A stretch of 40,561 nucleotides of DNA from an uncultured Bacteroidales bacterium (GCA_902779535.1 CACZBX010000016.1:1-40561), one strand, 5' to 3'; counted from the stretch's first letter, positions 25,568 to 35,159 are shown. A program made the numbers and translations. Notes: generated by a model from the sequence alone, not told the origin.

Positions 25568-26917
25568 TTGAATTCCTTGGACCCTGACTCGTATTTATCT
25601 GGAATAAAGTCACTTTTTGACAGTGTAACCATCTCGACTCCCACATTTGGAGCACTTGTTGCATTCGTATTAGCCATTCTCTTGTTGTTCTGTTCGGGCT
25701 TTGTGTCCGCTTCAGAGGTTGCTTTCTTTTCCTTATCGCCTAACGACTTGAACGATGTGGATAAGGAAGAACATCCATCAGATAGAATCATTAAGAAACT
25801 AAGAGATGACACGGAATGTTTGTTGGCGACCATTCTGATATCCAACAACTTTGTTAATGTCACCATCATTATGCTCTTTCAATATTTCTTCGATAAAACG
25901 GTCGATTGGGGAAATGCTGTCATCTTGGAGATACTCTTTATTACGGTCTTGCTGACTTTCCTCTTATTGCTCTTCGGTGAGATCATGCCAAAGATCTATT
26001 CCGTCCAACATGCCCTTCAGTTCTCGAGGAAAGCTGCTCCGGTGCTGGCATTCTTAAACAAACTTTTCTCACCATTCTCGAAGATGCTGGCTCGTTCTTC
26101 TTTTATTCTAAACAAGGTGGTGGAGAAGAAATCGTATAATCTGTCGGTAGATGATTTATCGCAAGCCTTGGAGTTGACCGACAAGAAAGAAATATCGGAC
26201 GAGAGTAATATCCTTGAAGGAATTATCCGTTTCGGTGGTGAGACTGCAAAAGAAATTATGACTCCTCGTCTGGACATGATTGACCTGGAAATCAATACAC
26301 CGTACGAACAAGTGTTGAAGTGCATTGTCGACAATGTTTATTCCCGTATTCCCATTTATTCCAAGACGCCCGATAATATCAAAGGTATCTTGTATATTAA
26401 GGATTTACTGCCACATCTCAATAAAACCGGCAATTTCCGTTGGCAAAGTCTGATTCGTCCGGCATATTTCGTCCCCGAGACAAAGATGATTGACGATCTG
26501 TTGCGTGAATTCCAGCAGAATCGTGTACATATTGCCATCGTTGTTGATGAATTTGGTGGTACATCCGGAATTGTTACGATGGAAGATATCATCGAGGAGA
26601 TTGTTGGTGAGATCAATGACGAATATGATGAGGAAGAACGTACCTATGTCAAATTGAACGATGGTTCGTATGTCTTCGAGGGTAAGACCTTGCTGACTGA
26701 TTTCTATCGTGTATTCGATCTGGATCCTGATGTGTTTGAGGATATTGAAGGCGATGCGGATACGCTTGCCGGATTGTTGCTTGAGATAAAAGGCGATTTC
26801 CCACGCCCACATGAGAAGATGACTTATCGTAACTTCAACTTTGAGGTATTGGCAATGGATACCCGCCGAATCAAGAAGGTTAAGGTGACTCTTCATACCC
26901 AGCCTACTCAATCCTAA
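25568..26917 (+). CDS. gldE: GldE-type CNNM/CBS membrane protein
   Basis: Membrane protein of 449 residues with a DUF21/CNNM transmembrane domain (about 25-190: FVLAILLLFCSGFVSASEVAFFSLSP), a CBS pair (about 215-345, IMTPRLDMIDLE to IVTMEDIIEEIVGEI) and a C-terminal CorC_HlyC domain. This is the GldE architecture; in Flavobacteriia it supports gliding and the type IX system, while here its job is uncertain and ion transport is possible. No ATG fits the N-terminus: TTG at 25568 (MNSLDPDSY) or TTG at 25577 (MDPDSY) must start it. The second matches the family start as I remember it, so the true start may be 25577. Confidence 0.85.
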   Translation: MNSLDPDSYLSGIKSLFDSVTISTPTFGALVAFVLAILLLFCSGFVSASEVAFFSLSPNDLNDVDKEEHPSDRIIKKLRDDTECLLATILISNNFVNVTIIMLFQYFFDKTVDWGNAVILEILFITVLLTFLLLLFGEIMPKIYSVQHALQFSRKAAPVLAFLNKLFSPFSKMLARSSFILNKVVEKKSYNLSVDDLSQALELTDKKEISDESNILEGIIRFGGETAKEIMTPRLDMIDLEINTPYEQVLKCIVDNVYSRIPIYSKTPDNIKGILYIKDLLPHLNKTGNFRWQSLIRPAYFVPETKMIDDLLREFQQNRVHIAIVVDEFGGTSGIVTMEDIIEEIVGEINDEYDEEERTYVKLNDGSYVFEGKTLLTDFYRVFDLDPDVFEDIEGDADTLAGLLLEIKGDFPRPHEKMTYRNFNFEVLAMDTRRIKKVKVTLHTQPTQS

Positions 26918-26936
26918 ATTCTAAACTCTTCACAAT

Positions 26937-27605
26937 ATGCCGCTTATCCAACGTTTTGAAGAAAAAGAATTGACGTTCGGTATCTGGAAGGTCTCAGAAA
27001 CGGTCGACGAGTTGTTGTCGTTTTTTGGTGACCGACAATCATTCTATGCCTCTCAATTAGAAAGGTTCCGCTATGAAGGAAGACAAAAGGAATGGTTGGC
27101 TGTACGTGTCTTGCTGAAAGAAATGCTTGGGTATGAATGTGAGATTGGTTATGCTGAATCGGGTAAACCTTTTCTGATAGAATCTGATTGGAACGTCAGT
27201 ATCTCGCATACGAAAGGTTATGTGGCGGTTGCTCTAAGCTTGTCGCACATTATCGGCATTGATATCGAACAATATAGCGACCGTGTTCGCAAAGTTGCCA
27301 AGCGATTTATTCGTACGGATGAATGGCCTTCGGTAGAGAAAGCCTGTAAGCAGGAACCTTTGTTGGTTCATCATGAGAACGAGTTGTACGCAATGCTCCT
27401 TCATTGGTCGGCGAAAGAGAGCATCTTCAAGATCATGGAACAAATCGATGTTGATTTCTTGCATAACATGCAGATTTATCCGTTCGATATTGCACTCTCC
27501 GGCTCTTTCAAGGGGAAAGAATACGGATCTCCGGAGAGAAAAGAGTTTCCCATTCGGTATTTGTTACATCCCGACTTTGTATTGACGTATGCCGTCGATG
27601 AGTGA
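26937..27605 (+). CDS. 4'-phosphopantetheinyl transferase superfamily protein
   Basis: Sfp-type enzyme of 222 residues that attaches the phosphopantetheine arm of CoA to carrier proteins. The core motifs are VSISHTKGYVAVALS (about 90-104), IIGIDIEQ with the metal-binding Asp and Glu (about 104-111) and HWSAKESIFKIM (about 156-167). Two-subdomain length fits Sfp rather than AcpS. The acceptor protein is not identifiable here. It is the last gene of the mutY-ssb-gldE run, 19 bases after gldE, and ends eight bases from the converging ansA stop; no terminator hairpin is visible between them. Confidence 0.85.
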   Translation: MPLIQRFEEKELTFGIWKVSETVDELLSFFGDRQSFYASQLERFRYEGRQKEWLAVRVLLKEMLGYECEIGYAESGKPFLIESDWNVSISHTKGYVAVALSLSHIIGIDIEQYSDRVRKVAKRFIRTDEWPSVEKACKQEPLLVHHENELYAMLLHWSAKESIFKIMEQIDVDFLHNMQIYPFDIALSGSFKGKEYGSPERKEFPIRYLLHPDFVLTYAVDE

Positions 27606-27613
27606 CCGGTCCT

Positions 27614-28663
27614 TTATTCGTTAGGAATGGTAAATTCGCCGGCAATAGGAATGCTCATCAGGTGTCGGATCTCCTCATTGCCCATTCCATGTCCCAATAA
27701 GAACATGAGTTTTGTAATGACCGACTCAACCGTACTGTCATATCCGCTTATGACGCCTGCATCCAAAAGGTGTAATCCTGTTTCGTAGCGACTCATCTCC
27801 ACCATACCCGAAGGACATTGTGAGATATTCACGATGATAATACCATTGGCTGTTGCCTCTCTCAGCAGATCAATGAACCACCGTTTCTGTGGAGCATTCC
27901 CCGATCCGTATGTCTTCAGGACAACAGCTCGTAGGCCCGGTGTCTTTAATACGCTCCGGATCACGTTCTCTTGAATACCAGGGAAGAGCGTGAGGATGAC
28001 TACGTTTGTGTCGTACAGGTAATGCGACTTCATTGGTCGTGTATAGTCCGGTTTTAAGATTCGGTCGTATTCATATTTGATGTGAATGCCGGCCTCAGCC
28101 AAAGGAGGGTAGTTATACGAGCGGAAAGCGTTGAAGTTTTCGGCGTTAATCTTTGTCGTACGGTTGCCTCTCATCAGATGATTCTCGAAAAAGATACAGA
28201 CTTCCGGTATCAAGGCCGTTCCATCCACGTTCTTGGCTGCAGCAATCTCGATCGAGGTAATGAGATTTTCCTTTCCGTCGGTCCGTAGGATACCGATAGG
28301 CAACTGGCTCCCTGTAAGAATAACCGGTTTCTGTAGGTTCTCGAGCATAAAACTCAAAGCAGATGCCGTATATGCCATGGTGTCGGTACCATGAAGAATG
28401 ACAAATCCATCGTACTCATCATAATTCTCGGTGATAATCCTCACTAACTTTGTCCATAATGAAGGCTCCATGTCGGAAGAGTCGATAGGCGGATTAAACT
28501 GATAGGAAGAAATACGATAGTTGAATCGTCTCAACTCGGGTACGTTCTCTTGCAGTTGGGAGAAGTCGAATGCTTCCAAGGCTCCTGTCTCTGGATTCTG
28601 GCGCATTCCGATGGTTCCTCCTGTATAAATCAGCAAAACCGAAGGATAATTACTATTTGTCAT
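27614..28663 (-). CDS. ansA: Type I (cytoplasmic) L-asparaginase
   Basis: Hydrolyses L-asparagine to aspartate and ammonia. The 349-residue chain has no signal peptide. The first active-site motif is IYTGGTIGM with the nucleophilic T17, and the second is LHGTDTMAYTASAL with T93 and D94. KTYGSGNAP and VNISQCPSGMVEMSRYETG are further type I signatures. It lies downstream of trpA on the same strand, 88 bases away, with a separate promoter and a palindrome in that gap. Confidence 0.93.
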   Translation of the reverse strand: MTNSNYPSVLLIYTGGTIGMRQNPETGALEAFDFSQLQENVPELRRFNYRISSYQFNPPIDSSDMEPSLWTKLVRIITENYDEYDGFVILHGTDTMAYTASALSFMLENLQKPVILTGSQLPIGILRTDGKENLITSIEIAAAKNVDGTALIPEVCIFFENHLMRGNRTTKINAENFNAFRSYNYPPLAEAGIHIKYEYDRILKPDYTRPMKSHYLYDTNVVILTLFPGIQENVIRSVLKTPGLRAVVLKTYGSGNAPQKRWFIDLLREATANGIIIVNISQCPSGMVEMSRYETGLHLLDAGVISGYDSTVESVITKLMFLLGHGMGNEEIRHLMSIPIAGEFTIPNE

Positions 28664-28690
28664 TTGAATATGGCCTTATTAATAATGACA

Positions 28691-28721
28691 CAAAGATAGT
28701 ATATTTGTGATATTTTGCAAA
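28691..28721 (-). promoter_or_regulatory. Promoter of ansA with overlapping palindrome
   Basis: The minus strand carries TTTG (plus 28718-28721), 19 bases, then TATCTTTG (plus 28691-28698). A perfect 16-bp palindrome ATATTTTGCAAAATAT covers 28710-28725 and includes the -33 element, which is where a repressor or activator dimer would bind. Confidence 0.6.
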
Positions 28722-28751
28722 ATATATGGCCAAAAAATAACAAATTGATTT

Positions 28752-29531
28752 TTATTCCTCCTTTATGGCTAGGATTAATCTATTAGCTGCTTTCTTTGCA
28801 TCACCCTTCTCTTCGTCAAGAAGTGTTACAAATTTACTGCCAATGATGGCTCCTGATGCGTTGCTTACTGCCGATTCGTAAGTTTGCTTGTTTGAAATGC
28901 CAAAACCAATCATGCGTGGGTTTCGTAGTTCCATATTGTTGATGCGACGGAAGTATGCCAGTTTCTTTTCATTGAAGTCACGTTGTGCTCCTGTGATGGC
29001 TGCCGATGAAACCATATAGATAAACCCATCCGTATTGGCGTCAATCAGACGGATCCGTTCGTCGCTCGTCTCCGGTGTGATCAGCATGATCATGCGTAGG
29101 TCGTACTGTTCGGCAATGTTACGGTAGTACTTCTGGTAGTCAGCGAAGGGCAGGTCGGGGATAATCATTCCGTCGACTCCCACTTCGTGACATCGTTTGC
29201 AGAATTTGTCGAAGCCAAATTGGATAATGGGGTTCAAGTAACCCATCAAGAGGAGTGGCAAATCAACTTCTTTGCGTATTCCTTCCAATTGGTTGAAGAG
29301 TCGTTTGAGTGTCATGCCATTCCGTAATGCCTGGGTCGATGCGTTTTGGATGACGGGTCCATCAGCCATGGGGTCAGAGAAAGGAATGCCTATTTCTATC
29401 ATCTGGATTCCTGCCTCTGATAAAGCTTTGATTGTATCTACCGTGCCTTCTAGTGTAGGATGTCCTGCACAAAAGTAGACAGAGAGTATGTTTTGTTGTT
29501 TCTGCTCGAATAATTGGTTGATTCTATTCAT
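28752..29531 (-). CDS. trpA: Tryptophan synthase alpha chain
   Basis: Cleaves indole-3-glycerol phosphate to indole and glyceraldehyde 3-phosphate; works as an alpha2-beta2 complex with TrpB. The 259-residue TIM barrel shows MIEIGIPFSDPMADGPVIQ with catalytic E46 and D57, LLMGYLNPI, GMIIPDLP and FIYMVSSAAITGA. It is the last gene of trpBEGDCFA, 11 bases after trpF. No clear terminator is visible before ansA. Confidence 0.97.
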   Translation of the reverse strand: MNRINQLFEQKQQNILSVYFCAGHPTLEGTVDTIKALSEAGIQMIEIGIPFSDPMADGPVIQNASTQALRNGMTLKRLFNQLEGIRKEVDLPLLLMGYLNPIIQFGFDKFCKRCHEVGVDGMIIPDLPFADYQKYYRNIAEQYDLRMIMLITPETSDERIRLIDANTDGFIYMVSSAAITGAQRDFNEKKLAYFRRINNMELRNPRMIGFGISNKQTYESAVSNASGAIIGSKFVTLLDEEKGDAKKAANRLILAIKEE

Positions 29532-29542
29532 AATGTTTTAAT

Positions 29543-30196
29543 TTAATCGTTTAACTGTAGTATGAATTGTTGGATACTTTGTACATTCTTGACAGCCGGT
29601 GCATCCTCAAACCCACTGTTGAGGTCGATACCGATACACTGCTCATGATGAAAAAGAGAGCACGCCCCGGCACTGTCAGGATTGATCCCTCCACTCAGCA
29701 GGAACGGCGTTGTTCCCTGATACCTCTTCAGGATGTTCCAATCGAATTGCTTCCCGGAACCGCCATAACCTTTGGTCGCTGTATCGAAAAGAAAATAATC
29801 GCACACTCCTTCATATGCTTTGGTCATACTGAAAGGAGTATCGCCCAAAACGTTTAACTTATTTTGCAAATTGTTTGACCGATTGATGGAGAAAGCCTTG
29901 ATGAGGAAGATCGTTGGGTGTTCTGTCTTCAAAAAAGTACAATAATCGGGCGTCTCCTCACCGTGTAGCTGAATACCGTCCAGTTGAAATTCATCGACTT
30001 TCCTTAGAACCTCTTGCGATTCGGCGTTGACAAACACGCCTATACGCTTGCAGTTCACTGGAAGGTAAGACGGTTTTTCACGTACATATCGAGGCGACTT
30101 TGGGTAGAAGATAAATCCCATCCAGTCAATCATCCCGAGTTCGTCCAACTCAAGGATATTCTTTGCCTCTCGCATCCCGCAGACTTTTATTTTCAT
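29543..30196 (-). CDS. trpF: Phosphoribosylanthranilate isomerase
   Basis: Converts phosphoribosylanthranilate to the ribulose form (Amadori rearrangement). 217 residues, TIM barrel. It starts MKIKVCGMRE with the catalytic Cys at C6, then WMGFIFYPKSPRYV, LDGIQLHGEE, FLFDTATKGYGGSGKQFDW and the phosphate-binding FLLSGGINPDSA. The ATG at 30196 overlaps the trpC stop in an ATGA, so the upstream frame extension is not used. Confidence 0.96.
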   Translation of the reverse strand: MKIKVCGMREAKNILELDELGMIDWMGFIFYPKSPRYVREKPSYLPVNCKRIGVFVNAESQEVLRKVDEFQLDGIQLHGEETPDYCTFLKTEHPTIFLIKAFSINRSNNLQNKLNVLGDTPFSMTKAYEGVCDYFLFDTATKGYGGSGKQFDWNILKRYQGTTPFLLSGGINPDSAGACSLFHHEQCIGIDLNSGFEDAPAVKNVQSIQQFILQLND

Positions 30197-30972
30197 CTTA
30201 ACTCTGTTATAAATTCTTGTAATGCCTGACAAGGATCGGGTTTACTCATGAAATGTCCACCGATCAGGAATCCCCTAAAGCCTTCCTTGTGCAAGTGCTT
30301 GACGGTGTCGGGATTGGATATGCCACTTTCCGATACACACACCTTTGAAGTCGGGAGATGCCGGATGAGCTCAAACGAATGGTTCACATCTGTGTGAAAA
30401 GACCCTAAATCACGGTTGTTGATACCTACTACATCGGTCTCATCGGTGATATATTTCAACTCTTCTTCTTGATGTAGCTCCAGCAGAACCTCAAGGTTCA
30501 GTTCATGGGCTTTACGTGTCAGGTCGTTACACGCTTCCAAACTCAAGGCGGCAGCAATCAGTAGCACGGCATCGGCACCCGCATGCCGTGTTTGATAGAG
30601 TTGATATTCGTCGATGATAAAATCTTTTCGAAGGATAGGCAGGTTTATTTGCTCCCTTACCGTCTGTATATCTTTGAGTGAACCCCCAAAGAAGGTCTCG
30701 TCGGTGAGGATAGATAGGGCAGAAGCACCTGCTTGTTGATAGCCTCGGGTCACAATCTGTGGGTCGGCTTGCTCGTTGATCCAACCTTTTGACGGTGACT
30801 TCCGCTTAAATTCGGCGATGATTCCTGTAGTCGAGGAAAGCAGTGCTTGACGAAGGCTGATAGGCATCCGCTGTTTTGTCTGCTCTTGAAGTTCTTCGAT
30901 GCTAATCGCCTTCTTTTGCTCTTTTACTTCAACCCGCTTATGTTCGATTATTTCACTTAATATATCTTTCAT
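30193..30972 (-). CDS. trpC: Indole-3-glycerol phosphate synthase
   Basis: Closes the indole ring, 259 residues. It starts MKDILSEIIEHKRVEVKEQK; catalytic residues lie in IAEFKRKSPSKGWI, the lysine of LRKDFIIDEYQLYQ, LLELHQEEEL and GINNRDLGSF; the SESGISNPDTV phosphate site closes the barrel. It is separate from TrpF here, unlike the fused enzyme of enterics. It begins two bases after the trpD stop. Confidence 0.97.
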   Translation of the reverse strand: MKDILSEIIEHKRVEVKEQKKAISIEELQEQTKQRMPISLRQALLSSTTGIIAEFKRKSPSKGWINEQADPQIVTRGYQQAGASALSILTDETFFGGSLKDIQTVREQINLPILRKDFIIDEYQLYQTRHAGADAVLLIAAALSLEACNDLTRKAHELNLEVLLELHQEEELKYITDETDVVGINNRDLGSFHTDVNHSFELIRHLPTSKVCVSESGISNPDTVKHLHKEGFRGFLIGGHFMSKPDPCQALQEFITELR

Positions 30973-30974
30973 AT

Positions 30975-31970
30975 TCAGCTGTTTAATTCAATAAACTTCA
31001 TGAATGTCTTTAATGCTTTTCCGCTCTCGAGCGACTCCTTTGCAAGTGCTACACACTCTTCGATTGGGCGTTCGGGTTCGATGGTTTGAATGGCAAAGGC
31101 GGCATTGATAAGGACGCAGTTGGTCTGTGCTTTTGTAGCCTTATTTGCCAGTACGTTGTCGAAAATTTGGGCTGCTTCTTCAGGAGTTGCTCCTCCGTAG
31201 AGTTCGGTCTGTCGGTGCATCTCCAGTCCCAAGTCTTTTGGCTGGTAGATTCGCTCGTACGAATTACTCATCACCTTAAACTCGTTGGTTAGGGAGATTT
31301 CGTCGTATCCGTCGAGGCTGTTCACAACCGAGAACCGAACACCCATCTTTTGTAATACGTTCGTATATAGACGCATTTGTTGAAGATCGGCCACACCGAG
31401 TAATTGATAGGCGGGTAGACAAGGGTTGATGAGCGGACCGAGAAGGTTGAAGATGGTACGAACCTGCAATTCTTTTCGGATTGGGCCTACGCATTTCATG
31501 GCTGGATTGAATAGTTGTGCGTGCATGTAAACCATGTTGCAGCCTTCCATCGATCGTCTCAGTTTTCCTTCATCGTTGGTGAAAACGACGCCATGTTGTT
31601 GCATGACATTGCTTGCTCCACTCACCGACGTTGCAGCAAAATTGCCGTGCTTAGCAACGCGATAACCGGCACCTGCTACGACAAAGCAGGCACATGTCGA
31701 GATATTGAACGTGTTTTTGCCGTCGCCTCCTGTTCCCACGATGTCGATAGGCTTGTATTCGTCCAAGTTGATTGGGATTCGTGTCGTGAGCAATGCGTCA
31801 CGTAACCCAAGAAGTTCGTCAACCTTGATACCTCGCATTTGGAAAACGGTGAGCAACGATGCGATTTGTGTATTATTGAATTTTCCGTCTACAATGTCTA
31901 ATAGTAATTGTTTTGCCTCTTCACGACTCAGTTCTTCGTGATTGAAGAGGCGAGATAATAGTTGTTTCAT
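30975..31970 (-). CDS. trpD: Anthranilate phosphoribosyltransferase
   Basis: Transfers phosphoribose from PRPP to anthranilate, 331 residues. DIVGTGGDGKNTFNISTC carries the glycine-rich PRPP loop, followed by VAKHGNFAATSVSGASNV and RTIFNLLGPLINP, all family signatures. The start at 31970 (MKQLLSRLFNHEELS) fits the family better than a 16-residue upstream extension that runs into trpG. Confidence 0.96.
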   Translation of the reverse strand: MKQLLSRLFNHEELSREEAKQLLLDIVDGKFNNTQIASLLTVFQMRGIKVDELLGLRDALLTTRIPINLDEYKPIDIVGTGGDGKNTFNISTCACFVVAGAGYRVAKHGNFAATSVSGASNVMQQHGVVFTNDEGKLRRSMEGCNMVYMHAQLFNPAMKCVGPIRKELQVRTIFNLLGPLINPCLPAYQLLGVADLQQMRLYTNVLQKMGVRFSVVNSLDGYDEISLTNEFKVMSNSYERIYQPKDLGLEMHRQTELYGGATPEEAAQIFDNVLANKATKAQTNCVLINAAFAIQTIEPERPIEECVALAKESLESGKALKTFMKFIELNS

Positions 31971-31980
31971 GATGTTCGTT

Positions 31981-32544
31981 TTAGTTGTTGATGAAATTTT
32001 GAATGATTTGGAGTCCATCGGGAGTCAAGACCGACTCGGGATGAAACTGAATGCCATGGATGTCAAACGTTTTGTGGCGTAGTCCCATGATATAGCCTTC
32101 CTCGCTACGGGCTGTGACTTCCAGACAGTCGGGTAAACCTTCTTCGGAAACAACCCACGAGTGATAACGTCCTACTTGTAAAGTCTTTGGCAACGACCTA
32201 AACAACGTTTCGTCGTCAAATATTTGTACAGGGGTCTGTACGCCATGAAATACATCTTTCAGATTGATGAGATTTGCTCCAAAAGCTTCTCCGATAGCCT
32301 GTTCACCGAGGCAGATACCCAGTATTGGTTTCTTCCCGGCGTATGTCCGGATCACATCCAGTAAGAGACCGGCCTCAGAAGGTATGCCAGGACCGGGTGA
32401 AAGAATGATCTTATCGAAACGGTCCAGGTCGCTCAAGTTGAAACGGTCGTTTCGTAGTACCGTCACATGTGCACCTAATGCCTTTACCGCATGACTCAAA
32501 TTATAGGTAAATGAGTCGTAATTGTCAATGATAACGATTTTCAT
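31981..32544 (-). CDS. trpG: Anthranilate synthase component II (glutamine amidotransferase)
   Basis: Supplies ammonia from glutamine to TrpE. 187 residues. The class I amidotransferase triad is visible: nucleophile C78 in LGICLGEQAIGE, with His and Glu in IHGIQFHPESVLT near the C-terminus. Oxyanion segment SPGPGIPSEAG at about 49-59. It is a stand-alone subunit, 12 bases after trpE. It could also serve folate synthesis, as in some bacteria. Confidence 0.95.
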   Translation of the reverse strand: MKIVIIDNYDSFTYNLSHAVKALGAHVTVLRNDRFNLSDLDRFDKIILSPGPGIPSEAGLLLDVIRTYAGKKPILGICLGEQAIGEAFGANLINLKDVFHGVQTPVQIFDDETLFRSLPKTLQVGRYHSWVVSEEGLPDCLEVTARSEEGYIMGLRHKTFDIHGIQFHPESVLTPDGLQIIQNFINN

Positions 32545-32556
32545 AACGCTTCCTTT

Positions 32557-33957
32557 TTACATTTGTTCAGCCATCTCAATGGCTTTTTTCAACGCACCAA
32601 GTTTGTTATTCACTTCTTGTAGCTCGTTTTCGACATTGCTTTTAGCGACAATGCCTCCACCGGCTTGAAACCATAATTCGTTGTTTCGGCTGACGAATGT
32701 ACGGATGGTGATGGCTTGGTTCAGACTACCGTTTAATCCGATGAATCCGATACATCCTCCGTATGCACCGCGGTTATGCGGCTCGTATTCAGCAATCAGT
32801 TGGAGTGCACGTACTTTCGGTGCTCCGCTCAAGGTACCTGCGGGGAAGGTGTCGATAAAGGCTTTCATCGGGTTTGCTCCTTCGTCCAAAGCTCCGCTGA
32901 CCCGACTGACCAAGTGGATGACATGGCTGTAATGCTGGATCTGTTTGAAAAACTCTACTTTCACATCGTGGCAGTTGCGGCTTAAATCGTTACGTGCCAA
33001 GTCGACCAGCATGACATGTTCTGCATTCTCTTTCGGGTCGTTGACTAATTGGGTGGTAAGTGCCTCATCTTGGACACGATCTCCCGTTCGTTTCGTGGTA
33101 CCAGCAATCGGATCGATGTAAGCTCTTCCATGTTCGATGCGGCAGTGCGTCTCGGGCGACGAACCGAAGATGCGGAATCCACCAAAGTCGAAATAGAATA
33201 GATAAGGGGATGGATTAATGCTCCGCAGGGCACGGTATAGTTTGAAGTCATCTCCTTGATAGCGTTGGATGAACCGTCGTGAGAGGACGATCTGGAAGAC
33301 ATCACCGCGAAGGCAGTGGGCAATACCTCGGCGGATGTTCTCTCGGTGTTCGTCATCTGTCAGCGTGCTGTATGTCTCGCCGACAGCATGGAAATCATAG
33401 GTCGTATAGTTCCGGTTGTGGATGGCTTTTTCTACGATATCCAGATGACTTTCTTCTCCTTCTCCCTGCATCTCAAGCAATAGCATCTCGTTACTGAAGT
33501 CGTTGAATACGATGATGTACTTATAAAGGATGTACAACATGTCGGGTGCATCGTTAATTTTTTCGGTACTGTCCTTGATATCGATATGTTCAAAGTATCT
33601 TACCGAGTTGGATGAAGTATATCCGTACAAGCCAAAGTAATGATTGTATGCTCCTTCCACGTGGAACCGGCTGAGAAAGTCGGTGAGTGCATCTTCTACC
33701 TTGTAATCTTCCGAGATCATGTTCGACTCGACGGTATGGTCGGGGAACGAGAAGGTAACTTCGTTGTGGCCGACAGCGAACGAAGCGATAGGATTCAGTC
33801 CGATAAACGAGCGGTTGTTCTCTGCTCCATGATAGTCGGAACTTTCCATCAGTGCACTTTGCGGAAACAGGTCACGTAACTTCAGGTACGTGCTGACAGG
33901 TGTATGCAAATCGCCTAACACTGTCTTTGATTGCGTTTTAAATTGAAATGTTTTCAT
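32557..33957 (-). CDS. trpE: Anthranilate synthase component I
   Basis: Converts chorismate and ammonia to anthranilate. 466 residues. The chorismate-binding C-terminal domain shows VFQIVLSRRF, SPYLFYFDFGGFRIFGSSPE, IAGTTKRTGD, LVDLARNDL, FPAGTLSGAPK and AYGGCIGFIGLNG with the following TIRTF. The N-terminal part is shorter and less conserved but includes MESSDYHGAENNRSFIGLNP, the region where LLES-type sequence mediates tryptophan feedback; here it reads LMESSD. It lies 11 bases after trpB. Confidence 0.96.
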   Translation of the reverse strand: MKTFQFKTQSKTVLGDLHTPVSTYLKLRDLFPQSALMESSDYHGAENNRSFIGLNPIASFAVGHNEVTFSFPDHTVESNMISEDYKVEDALTDFLSRFHVEGAYNHYFGLYGYTSSNSVRYFEHIDIKDSTEKINDAPDMLYILYKYIIVFNDFSNEMLLLEMQGEGEESHLDIVEKAIHNRNYTTYDFHAVGETYSTLTDDEHRENIRRGIAHCLRGDVFQIVLSRRFIQRYQGDDFKLYRALRSINPSPYLFYFDFGGFRIFGSSPETHCRIEHGRAYIDPIAGTTKRTGDRVQDEALTTQLVNDPKENAEHVMLVDLARNDLSRNCHDVKVEFFKQIQHYSHVIHLVSRVSGALDEGANPMKAFIDTFPAGTLSGAPKVRALQLIAEYEPHNRGAYGGCIGFIGLNGSLNQAITIRTFVSRNNELWFQAGGGIVAKSNVENELQEVNNKLGALKKAIEMAEQM

Positions 33958-33968
33958 GTGGTGTATAT

Positions 33969-35159
33969 TTATTTGTATTGTTCATAATGCTTTAAATAAG
34001 TCTCAATATCCTTGTCGCCTCGTCCGGATACGGTCAGTACCACGATGTCGGTTGGTTTAAACTTCATCTTTGGCAACGCTCCCAAAGCGTGTGCAGATTC
34101 AAGGGCAGGGATGATTCCTTCCAATTGTGTCAGTTCGTATGCTGCTTTGAGGGCTTCATCATCGTTGATGGCCATGACGAGTGCACGTTTCTTTTGAGCA
34201 AGGTTGGCATGCATCGGTCCGATGCCTGGATAGTCAAGGCCAGCAGATATCGAGTAGGGCTCTTCGATCTGACCGTCTTCATTTTGGATAACCAATGTCT
34301 TGGCTCCATGGATTATGCCCATCTTTCCCAATTGGATGGTCGCGGCCGACAAACCAGTTTCGATTCCTTTGCCTCCGGCTTCGCTAAGCACAATCTGTAC
34401 GCGCTCATCATCGATGTAATGGTAGATTGTACCGGCTGCATTGCTGCCACCTCCGACACAAGCCATCAGATAATCGGGATAGTCACGTCCTTCCTGTTTA
34501 AGCAACTGCGCCTTGATTTCCTGGCTTATCACCGATTGTAGGCGAGCAACCATGTCGGGATAAGGATGAGGCCCGACTGTTGATCCAATGACGTAGTATG
34601 TATCTTCAGGATGTGACACCCAATAACGGATTGCTTCGTTGGTGGCATCCTTCAATGTCATGTTTCCCGAGGTGACCGGCTCCACTTTTGCACCGAGCAT
34701 CTTCATCTTTTCCACGTTAACTCGTTGGCGCTCGACATCAGTCTTACCCATGAACACCGTACAAGGCATGTTCATCAGTGCGCACACCGTGGCAGTGGCC
34801 ACTCCGTGCTGTCCGGCTCCTGTCTCGGCAATGATATGCGTTTTTCCCATCCGCCGCGCCAGCAATACTTGTCCGATGGCATTGTTGATTTTGTGGGCTC
34901 CTGTATGATTTAGGTCCTCTCTTTTCAGATAAATCTTGCAACCATACCTTTTGCTAAGTCTTTGGGCCAGATAGAGTGGGGAGGGCCTCCCTACATAGTC
35001 TTTTAGTAATTGTTGAAACTCCTGTTTAAAGTCGTCACTCTCCAGAACCTTCAAGTAATTTTCCTTCAAGTCCTCTACACAACGGTGAAGGATTTCCGGA
35101 ACGTAAGCTCCTCCAAACTCACCATAATAACCATCTTGGTCAACTAAATACGTTTTCAT
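33969..35159 (-). CDS. trpB: Tryptophan synthase beta chain
   Basis: Condenses indole with serine using pyridoxal phosphate. 396 residues, a TrpB1-type length. The PLP lysine is K90 in LNHTGAHKINNA, then ETGAGQHGVATAT, the glycine-rich phosphate site VGGGSNAAGT, and LTVSGRGDKD near the end. The first gene of the operon is trpB, as in Bacteroides relatives, 26 bases after the leader terminator (35186). Confidence 0.97.
   Translation of the reverse strand: MKTYLVDQDGYYGEFGGAYVPEILHRCVEDLKENYLKVLESDDFKQEFQQLLKDYVGRPSPLYLAQRLSKRYGCKIYLKREDLNHTGAHKINNAIGQVLLARRMGKTHIIAETGAGQHGVATATVCALMNMPCTVFMGKTDVERQRVNVEKMKMLGAKVEPVTSGNMTLKDATNEAIRYWVSHPEDTYYVIGSTVGPHPYPDMVARLQSVISQEIKAQLLKQEGRDYPDYLMACVGGGSNAAGTIYHYIDDERVQIVLSEAGGKGIETGLSAATIQLGKMGIIHGAKTLVIQNEDGQIEEPYSISAGLDYPGIGPMHANLAQKKRALVMAINDDEALKAAYELTQLEGIIPALESAHALGALPKMKFKPTDIVVLTVSGRGDKDIETYLKHYEQYK

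Noticed and set aside
25221-25664. 147-codon antisense frame over ssb
   Set aside because: Fully covered by ssb and the gldE start; composition is not protein-like.
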